NCBI GenBank assembly: GCA_051252075.1
Contig: JBPOFU010000022.1
Location: 1-40,205 of the forward strand
Source of the DNA: Oceanococcus sp051252075
GTDB taxonomy: Bacteria > Pseudomonadota > Gammaproteobacteria > Nevskiales > Oceanococcaceae
Reading direction: 5' to 3'
DNA: 40,205 bases
A program made the position numbers and the translations under genes. The notes beneath the pieces were generated by a model. The model had not been told where the DNA came from. It saw nothing but the letters and a program-made list of their open reading frames with translations, and did not search any database. This document shows, one piece after another, positions 34,225 to 40,205 of the stretch (position 1 is the first letter of the stretch; each line of letters begins with the position of its first letter).

Positions 34225-34785
34225 TTAGTTTTCTTCCGAGAGCGCAACCAGCGCCATACGTTTGACGTAGCCGCCAAATCCATCCGGCACAATTTCTTCA
34301 AGCTGAATTTGGGCATCCGAAATGCTTACAATTTTGCCGAAGTTTTGTCCCATGTGATCGCCATAGGTGGCTCTGTGCACGATGCCATCAGGCGCACTGA
34401 GTAGGGCGAAGATTTGTTGACGAATTTCTAGAGTGCCGAGCAGACGAATGCCATCGAGAGGAAATTCTTCTAGTGGTTCCCGATTTCGACTTAAATCTGG
34501 GCGCAGCGAATTGGGTGGAACCATGGCTGCTTCCACAGTACTTGGCTCGTCTTTGGCAATAGGTTCAAATGGGCTGCGGTCTTCTGCGCGCGAATATGCG
34601 TAGGGCTCGTACGGCTGCATTTGCGGTATGGGGTCTATCGCGGACGACTTTCGCGCTTTGACATCAGCGATATAGGACTGCAAATCCGACATGTCGCGCG
34701 CACAACTGCTGAGAGCTACAACGCCGAGGCATACAGCGCCGACGCGGGAGACGGTTTTGAAAGTGCTTGAGGAGGTCGGCTTCAT
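34225..34785 (-). CDS. pilP: Type IV pilus lipoprotein PilP
   Basis: 186 residues. A lipoprotein signal peptide ends in the lipobox VALSSC (Cys about 28). A low-complexity linker leads to a C-terminal beta domain (about 95-180) containing LRPDLSRNREPLEEFPLDGI and IRLLGTLE, typical of PilP. It is anchored in the inner membrane, binds PilN/PilO and reaches towards PilQ. The ATG overlaps the pilO stop (ATGA). Confidence 0.95.
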   Translation of the reverse strand: MKPTSSSTFKTVSRVGAVCLGVVALSSCARDMSDLQSYIADVKARKSSAIDPIPQMQPYEPYAYSRAEDRSPFEPIAKDEPSTVEAAMVPPNSLRPDLSRNREPLEEFPLDGIRLLGTLEIRQQIFALLSAPDGIVHRATYGDHMGQNFGKIVSISDAQIQLEEIVPDGFGGYVKRMALVALSEEN

Positions 34786-35387
34786 TCTGCGGCGTCCTCA
34801 TCGGATAAATAGCGGTAGGTGTTGATGGTTGCTTCCATCCTCAAATCGCTCTTGCCTGCTTCGCCGGTGATCTGAACATTGTTCACTGTGACGATGCGAG
34901 GCAGGGCGGATACCCTGCTGACAAAATCAGCCATCTCATGGTACGACCCAGTGACAACGATTTTGTTGGGTAGCGTTGCGTAAAAGTCCCGTGGTTGTTC
35001 AGGTGACGGCCTGAATAATGTTTCTTCTAAGCCGGCAGCTACCCGCGTTTGCGAAATATCATTGAGCAGGTTGGCAACTTCACTTTTACTCGGAAGCTGA
35101 CGCAGCATGCTGCCAAATGAACGTTCCATTTCCGCCAGTTGTTCACGATAGGCGTCGAGATTGGCTGCTTTGGCTTGTTTTTCCTCAAACTCTTTCTTGA
35201 GGGTAGGCTCTTTACGCTGTTCTAGCGCGAGTGTTTCTAAATTGGGGGTTACTACGTAATAGTAGGAACCAATAGTAATAACCAAAAAGAGCAATATGCA
35301 TGCTCCGGCATAAGCGAACGTTGGCCAAGCCCCAATATTATTAGGATCAAGCGACTGCAGTTCATCGAGGATTTGTTGCGCTTTCAT
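34782..35387 (-). CDS. pilO: Type IV pilus inner-membrane protein PilO
   Basis: 201 residues. A short cytoplasmic N-terminus (QQILDELQSLDPNNIGAWP), one membrane helix (about 24-46), a coiled coil (about 55-100) and a ferredoxin-like periplasmic domain containing LPNKIVVTGSYHEMADFVSR follow the PilO plan. It forms a heterodimer with PilN and sets the alignment complex. The start overlaps the pilN stop by four bases. Confidence 0.95.
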   Translation of the reverse strand: MKAQQILDELQSLDPNNIGAWPTFAYAGACILLFLVITIGSYYYVVTPNLETLALEQRKEPTLKKEFEEKQAKAANLDAYREQLAEMERSFGSMLRQLPSKSEVANLLNDISQTRVAAGLEETLFRPSPEQPRDFYATLPNKIVVTGSYHEMADFVSRVSALPRIVTVNNVQITGEAGKSDLRMEATINTYRYLSDEDAAE

Positions 35388-35947
35388 TCGCTGTCCTCTT
35401 CTGATTTTTGTTTGGCTTCGCTGAATTGAAGCTGGAAATCATTGTATTTTCGACGAGTTTTTTCGCGCGCTTCGATCACAATCAAGCTGGCATTGTCGAA
35501 CCAATCAGAATTGTCCAAGTTGCGAATATAACTCGACACGCGACCGTTTGACTCGGCGACACCTGTGATACGTGTAACTTTGCCTTTTTGGCTCAGATTG
35601 GTGATGTATAAGCCCGGCGGCGTCGTTCCAACCACTTCATCGAAAAAATGAACAATCCGAGTGCGACTGCGCTGCAATTCTTCGATGATCCGCATCCGAG
35701 CGAGTAAATCAGCTTTTACTTTTTCGAGCTGTTTGATTTCCTCAATCTGCTTGTCTATAGCCTTGCTTTCTTGGCGCAGCAGGTTATTACGCGCAATTTG
35801 ATGATCAATGTCGCCGGTGACTTTGCTGTTCATCGCGTATGCGGTGATTGCTCCGGCCACGAGGCTAGCGCCTAGAGCGATGAAAAACTGCTGCTGCCTG
35901 AGTTGGCGTTTTGCTTCGCGCCAATCTAGTAGATTGATTTTAATCAT
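35384..35947 (-). CDS. pilN: Type IV pilus inner-membrane protein PilN
   Basis: 187 residues. The extreme N-terminus MIKINLLDWREAKR is the conserved cytoplasmic INLL-W-R peptide that docks into PilM. One membrane helix (about 22-42), a coiled coil and a periplasmic domain with GLYITNLSQKGKVTRITG follow. The start overlaps the pilM stop by one base (TGATG). Confidence 0.95.
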   Translation of the reverse strand: MIKINLLDWREAKRQLRQQQFFIALGASLVAGAITAYAMNSKVTGDIDHQIARNNLLRQESKAIDKQIEEIKQLEKVKADLLARMRIIEELQRSRTRIVHFFDEVVGTTPPGLYITNLSQKGKVTRITGVAESNGRVSSYIRNLDNSDWFDNASLIVIEAREKTRRKYNDFQLQFSEAKQKSEEDSE

Positions 35948-37023
35948 CAGTCAAAAGCCCTCATGGCCAATCCGAACGCGAGCAACAGCGAGGTTTCGTC
36001 CTGTTCCAGTTGTCGCGGTCGGGCTTTATTGGCCACACCCATGCCTTTAAATGGGTTTGCAATAACACTAGGTACGCCCAGTTTGTCTTGAACCTGTTCC
36101 GCGATGTTAGCGATGTTGGCACTGCCGCCGCACAGAATGATTTGGTTCACTTCGTTGAATTTTGGTGAATTCGCAAAAAACAGTTGCAGCGAGCGGTCAA
36201 TTTGCTGAGTTAAGTCGTCAATGAAATAGGGCAGTACTTCAGTGTCGTAATCTTCCGGTAGCCCGCCCATTTTCTTGGCTGTGTTGGCCTCTTCTTCGGA
36301 CATGCCGTAGTGGCGCATGATGTCTTCAGTCAATTGCCGACCGCCAAAACCTTGTTCGCGCCGGTAGATGACTTTGCGGTTGTGCATGATCATAAACACG
36401 GTATTTGTTGCGCCAATATCAATGATGGCACAAGTCGCATTTTCGCCTGAATTGGGCATTTGCTGATGCAATAACGAGCAGGCGTTTTCTAAGGCATGGG
36501 ATTCGGTATCGACGACAACGGCTTCTAAGCCGACTTGGTCCAATGTTAAAACGCGTTCATCGATTGTATCGGTCCGGCACGCAGCGAGTAGAACATCCAC
36601 TGTATCGTCGGAGTTTGGCGTTGCCCCGATGACTTGGAAGTCTAAGTTCACTTCATCGATGGGGTAAGGAACGTATTGATCCGCTTCCAGCTTGATTTGC
36701 TCTTCCATCTCTAGCTCGCGCATGTCCGCAGGCATTTGGATGACTTTGGTGATCACCGATGAGCCAGCAACCGCAGTAACGACTTTGCGCGATTTACTGC
36801 CGCAGCGATGCAGGGCTTTTGCCATGGCGAGGCCGACAGCTTCGGTGTCGGCTATTTGCCGTTCATTCATAGCTCCTGGAGGCAACGGCTCAATCGCATA
36901 GGCTTCTATGCGGTAGCTATTGCCCTTTTTGGAAAGTTCCAACATTTTTATGCTGGACGAGCTGATATCAACACCAATCATTGGCGTTGAATTTTTTGCA
37001 AACAGATTGCTTAGTACACCCAT
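35947..37023 (-). CDS. pilM: Type IV pilus actin-like ATPase PilM
   Basis: 358 residues from the ATG at 37023 (MGVLSNLFAKNSTPMIGVDI). The actin-like fold shows GVDISSSSIKMLELS (phosphate 1), IDIGATNTVFMI (phosphate 2) and ILCGGSANIANI (adenosine). It is cytoplasmic and binds the N-terminal peptide of PilN. The open frame continues 18 codons to a TTG at 37077, but the family begins at MG-L, and the longer form would start right at the predicted transcription start. It is first in the pilMNOPQ operon. Confidence 0.95.
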   Translation of the reverse strand: MGVLSNLFAKNSTPMIGVDISSSSIKMLELSKKGNSYRIEAYAIEPLPPGAMNERQIADTEAVGLAMAKALHRCGSKSRKVVTAVAGSSVITKVIQMPADMRELEMEEQIKLEADQYVPYPIDEVNLDFQVIGATPNSDDTVDVLLAACRTDTIDERVLTLDQVGLEAVVVDTESHALENACSLLHQQMPNSGENATCAIIDIGATNTVFMIMHNRKVIYRREQGFGGRQLTEDIMRHYGMSEEEANTAKKMGGLPEDYDTEVLPYFIDDLTQQIDRSLQLFFANSPKFNEVNQIILCGGSANIANIAEQVQDKLGVPSVIANPFKGMGVANKARPRQLEQDETSLLLAFGLAMRAFD

Positions 37024-37082
37024 TGAAGGGGCCCCCAACTGATCCCGTTCCCTTTTCATGGCCGTCGATACGACCAAGCGTT

Positions 37083-37110
37083 ACTATATCTCACAGTATG
37101 CAGGTTTCAA
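37083..37110 (-). promoter_or_regulatory. pilMNOPQ promoter
   Basis: On the minus strand TTGAAA (37105-37110), 16 bases and TATAGT (37083-37088) form a good sigma-70 promoter. The start near 37076 gives a leader of about 55 bases to the pilM ATG at 37023. Confidence 0.7.
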
Positions 37111-37187
37111 CTCTTACCGGCACTTCAAGAAGTTGCGTCTGCAGTAGCCGAGCTGGCAATGCCTGAATTCACTGACTCCATAAGCCC

Positions 37188-39647
37188 ATGCGCATCTTGA
37201 AAATATTTCTCGCCCTCGGATTTTTCGGGGTTTTTGTGGCCGCTATCGCTGTTGCAGCGCTGGTTTGGAATTTTTCCAAGGACTTGCCTTCTACCGAAGG
37301 GTTGCGAGATTTGCAGTTGCAAGTTCCGCTTCGGGTTTACACCGCGGATGGGGCCCTTATTGGTGAGTACGGTGCTGAGCGGCGCGAACCGTTGCGCTAT
37401 GAAGAGATACCGGAGCCACTCATTCAAGCATTTTTGGCGGCGGAAGATGACCGCTTTTTTGAGCATCCAGGGGTGGACTACCAAGGCTTGCTTCGCGCCG
37501 TTTGGGTGCTAGCGCTCACCGGTGAGAAAGCGCAGGGCGGAAGCACGATTACGATGCAACTGGCGCGAAATTTCTTTCTGAGTTCAGAAAAAAGTTATGT
37601 GCGCAAATTGCGGGAAATTTTGCTTGCACTGGATATGGAGACACGGCTGAGTAAGCAGGAAATTCTGACCTTTTATTTGAATAAAATTTATCTCGGCCAC
37701 CGTGCTTATGGGATTGGCGCGGCGGCACGAGTGTATTACGGCAAAGATTTGGCGGATTTAAGTTTGGCGCAAATGGCCATGGTTGCTGGCTTGCCCAAAG
37801 CGCCTTCACGCTACAACCCCATTTCAGGCCCTCAGCGTGCTTTGCTGCGCCGGAACTATGTTTTACGACGGATGCGCGAATTGGACTACATCGATGATGT
37901 CGCACACAAAAAGGCCGTAGAGGAGCCAATTAGTGCCGAAGTCCGCAGGGCAATAATCGATGTGGATGCGCATTATGTCGCTGAATATGCGCGTAGTCGG
38001 GTGATTAACCAATTTGGTTTGGAGGCTTACACCACAGGGCTTGAAGTCATTACGACTTTGGATTTGCAGCGTCAGAAAGCCGCGGTAGAAGCTGTGCGAG
38101 AGAATTTGCTTGGCTACGATCAGCGCCACGGGTATCGCGGCGCGGAAGCTCAGCTGGGTGATCTCGGATCTGCTGTTCTCGAAGTCAGTGCGAGTAAAGC
38201 GGCCGCTGTATTTGGCCCCTTGCTGGAAGAGTTTTCCGCGGTGGGTGGATTGCGGGCGGCCTTGGTTCTGCAGTTAAGCGATGACGACATCACACTGTAT
38301 GCCCGCGATATTGGGATGTTGCGGATTAAGCTTGCTGACCAAGTATTTAGTGGGCTTGAAAGCGTGCTGAAGTCTGGCGATTTGATCCGCCTTCAAGCTG
38401 TGGAGGCTGACGAAAGGTGGCGCATTGCACAAATCCCCGAAGTTCAAGGCGCCATGGTCGCGATTAACCCGCAGAACGGCGCGGTTCAAGCGATGACTGG
38501 AGGGTTTGACTATTTCACTAGCAAATTCAATCGCGCAACTCAGGCCCAGCGCCAGCCAGGCTCTTCCTTTAAGCCTTTTGTGTATTCAGCGGCATTGGAA
38601 AATGGCTTTACTCCTGCCAGTGTGATTAACGATGCCCCTGTGGTGTTTCAAGATGCTGCGCTCGGCGGTGCTTGGCGGCCGCAAAACTACAGTGGGCGAT
38701 TTTATGGGCCGACCCGTTTACGCACTGGTTTGTACAAATCGCGTAATTTGGTGGCGATTCGGGTGCTCGATGGTATTGGTATCGATGCGGCAAGAGACTA
38801 TGTGGAGCGCTTTGGTTTCGAGCGTAAACGCGTGCCTCGTGATTTGTCGATGGCTTTGGGTACCGGTGTTTTCAGTCCGATGGAAATGTCCAAGGCCTAC
38901 GCGGTGTTTGCCAACGGCGGCTACTCCGTTACCCCCTATATGATCGAGCAAGTGCGTAAAAGTGATGGCACCGTATTGCATCAAGCCTTGCCGGAAACCG
39001 TTTGCGAAGGAGCGTGCTTGCAGAAGCGAGCAGAGCAGCAGCACGCACTAGAGGAATTTGCACGCTTAAAAGCAGCTGCTGCAGGTCAAGAGTCGGATGC
39101 CGCACAGGACAGTGCTGGAAAGCTGCCGCCAGTTGCACCACGTGTCATCAGTGCGGCCAATGCCTATCTTATGACCGACATGTTGCGTGATGTGGTCCAG
39201 CGCGGCACCGCAGTTAGAGCCAAGCAGCTTGGGCGCACCGATTTGGCGGGCAAAACAGGTACAACTAATGACCAGCGTGATGCTTGGTTTTGTGGCTTTA
39301 ATGCGGACCATGTGGCCGTGGCTTGGGTAGGTTTTGATGACATCAAACCGCTGGGTTCCAAAGAAACGGGTTCGCGTGCCGCCTTACCGATGTGGATGGC
39401 CTATATGAAGCAGGCGTTGGATGGAGAGCCAGAACATGTATTGCCGCAACCGCCAGGGGTTGTCAGTGCACGTATCGATCCTGACAGCGGTGAACTGGCC
39501 AGTTTCGGTAGTAGCAACGCGCTCTATGAAATTTTTCTTGAGGGGCAGTTGCCGCAAGCGCAATACAGCTACTCAGGTAGCGACACCACATTTGATAGCG
39601 GTCAGGGCACCAGCTCCGAGCAAGAGTTGCTTGAGGATATTTTTTGA
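37188..39647 (+). CDS. mrcA: Penicillin-binding protein 1A (bifunctional glycosyltransferase/transpeptidase)
   Basis: 819 residues. An N-terminal membrane helix (about 4-26) is followed by a GT51 glycosyltransferase with catalytic E86 in AAEDDRFFEHPGVD and QGGSTITMQ at 116-124. An OB-like insert (about 315-425) precedes the transpeptidase domain with S459-x-x-K462 (SSFK), KSRN and K689TGTT. It polymerises and cross-links peptidoglycan in the periplasm. Divergent linkage to pilM is conserved in pseudomonads and relatives. The ATG has no strong Shine-Dalgarno. The stop overlaps a TTG that probably starts the next gene. Confidence 0.96.
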   Translation: MRILKIFLALGFFGVFVAAIAVAALVWNFSKDLPSTEGLRDLQLQVPLRVYTADGALIGEYGAERREPLRYEEIPEPLIQAFLAAEDDRFFEHPGVDYQGLLRAVWVLALTGEKAQGGSTITMQLARNFFLSSEKSYVRKLREILLALDMETRLSKQEILTFYLNKIYLGHRAYGIGAAARVYYGKDLADLSLAQMAMVAGLPKAPSRYNPISGPQRALLRRNYVLRRMRELDYIDDVAHKKAVEEPISAEVRRAIIDVDAHYVAEYARSRVINQFGLEAYTTGLEVITTLDLQRQKAAVEAVRENLLGYDQRHGYRGAEAQLGDLGSAVLEVSASKAAAVFGPLLEEFSAVGGLRAALVLQLSDDDITLYARDIGMLRIKLADQVFSGLESVLKSGDLIRLQAVEADERWRIAQIPEVQGAMVAINPQNGAVQAMTGGFDYFTSKFNRATQAQRQPGSSFKPFVYSAALENGFTPASVINDAPVVFQDAALGGAWRPQNYSGRFYGPTRLRTGLYKSRNLVAIRVLDGIGIDAARDYVERFGFERKRVPRDLSMALGTGVFSPMEMSKAYAVFANGGYSVTPYMIEQVRKSDGTVLHQALPETVCEGACLQKRAEQQHALEEFARLKAAAAGQESDAAQDSAGKLPPVAPRVISAANAYLMTDMLRDVVQRGTAVRAKQLGRTDLAGKTGTTNDQRDAWFCGFNADHVAVAWVGFDDIKPLGSKETGSRAALPMWMAYMKQALDGEPEHVLPQPPGVVSARIDPDSGELASFGSSNALYEIFLEGQLPQAQYSYSGSDTTFDSGQGTSSEQELLEDIF

Positions 39648-40205
39648 GTTCAGCAACGCTGCGTCAGGAATTGGCGCAAGCTGCTGCGCGTATCATTTGC
39701 GAGCAGGGTGTCAAAGATTATGCCGTGGCTAAAACGCGCGCGGCTGAGCAGTTAGGCCAGCAGCGTGGGCCGCTGCCCCGCAACAGCGAAGTCGCTGAAA
39801 GTGTCATGGAATACCTGCGGGTGTTCCAGAACGAGGAATGGCTGCAACGACTGCGTGTGCTGCGCGAGACCGCGATTCAAGCTATGCAGTTAACCGATTG
39901 TTTCGATCCGCGTGCGGTCGGCGCTGTGGTGAGCGGCTTGGCCACATTGCGAAGCACGGTGAGCGTGCACTTGTATTGCCCTTTCGATGAAGCGCTTGAT
40001 TTCTTTTTGGGTGATCGCAACATACCGTTTGATGGCGACGAAGTCAGATTGAAACATCCCGCAGGGCATGAGTTGCGCAAGCCAACATGTGTTTTTATGG
40101 CGCAAGACGTTGAGGTGCAACTGGTGGTGTTTGCAGAGGATGAGCGGCGTTGGTCACCGCTATCACCGATTGATGGAAAGCCGATGCAGCGCTGGGGCTT
40201 GGACG
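39644..40205 (+). CDS. Conserved protein of unknown function (5' part, runs off the window)
   Basis: From a TTG at 39644, overlapping the mrcA stop by four bases, the frame is open to the last base: at least 187 residues. It begins LSSATLRQELAQAAARIICE and includes GVKDYAVAKTRAAEQLG and LPRNSEVAESVMEYLRVFQN, then an alpha/beta part (VSVHLYCPFDEALDFFLGDR). The pattern resembles a widespread proteobacterial family sometimes labelled as nucleotidyltransferase-like; I recall no proven function. No signal peptide or membrane helix is visible. Codon use and absence of stops over 560 bases support a real gene coupled to mrcA. Confidence 0.75.
   Translation, partial: MSSATLRQELAQAAARIICEQGVKDYAVAKTRAAEQLGQQRGPLPRNSEVAESVMEYLRVFQNEEWLQRLRVLRETAIQAMQLTDCFDPRAVGAVVSGLATLRSTVSVHLYCPFDEALDFFLGDRNIPFDGDEVRLKHPAGHELRKPTCVFMAQDVEVQLVVFAEDERRWSPLSPIDGKPMQRWGLD

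Noticed and set aside
1..40205. CRISPR arrays, insertion sequences, prophage genes, tRNA or rRNA
   Set aside because: No regularly spaced direct repeats, transposase or integrase motifs, or structural RNA sequences were recognised on either strand.

Overview
The window looks like the chromosome of a gammaproteobacterium. The right half has the layout familiar from Pseudomonas and relatives: penicillin-binding protein 1A divergent from pilMNOPQ, then aroK, aroB, a dGTPase-like gene, gltB, gltD, pyrF and hemE. The genus cannot be fixed from sequence alone. Type IV pilus genes, glutamate synthase and a periplasmic S46 peptidase suggest a free-living Gram-negative. No CRISPR array, insertion sequence, phage gene, tRNA or rRNA was seen. 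Coding density is very high and many neighbours overlap by 1-4 bases.

Layout. 1-177: tail of an unidentified gene and a bidirectional terminator. 236-5514 (minus): a hybrid histidine kinase translationally coupled to a REC-GGDEF-EAL response regulator, a c-di-GMP output. 5515-11339 (plus): a five-gene accessory cluster made of a ferredoxin-type reductase, a MerR regulator, a ferritin-like diiron protein, an LplT-PlsC fusion and a TetR regulator. It is preceded by a strong promoter carrying a perfect dyad. 11348-12365 (minus): a PspA/IM30 protein and a YiaA-like membrane protein, driven by a promoter whose spacer holds a 17-bp palindrome. 12423-13257 (plus): two small unknown membrane proteins. 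13288-15463: ArsC-like protein, YggU and a soluble PAS-PAS histidine kinase. 15477-16587: malate dehydrogenase with promoter and terminator. 16615-17931 (minus): an acyl carrier protein fused to a sulfotransferase, followed by a 407-bp gene-poor gap. 18339-22790 (minus): pyrF-hemE-S46 peptidase-tag. 23069-28938 (minus): gltB-gltD. 29221-31978 (minus): aroK-aroB-dgt. 32030-37077 (minus): pilMNOPQ. 37188 to end (plus): mrcA and a partial conserved gene.

How the parts may work together. The plus-strand cluster from 5.7 to 11.3 kb combines an oxygen-activating diiron protein, an electron-transfer reductase, a phospholipid flippase/acyltransferase and two regulators. The natural reading is oxidative modification or remodelling of membrane acyl chains. 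The adjacent PspA/YiaA unit is a membrane-stress module and may share the TetR regulator; both points are inference. This cluster and the ACP-sulfotransferase didomain are the parts most likely to hold undescribed biology. The rest is conserved housekeeping.
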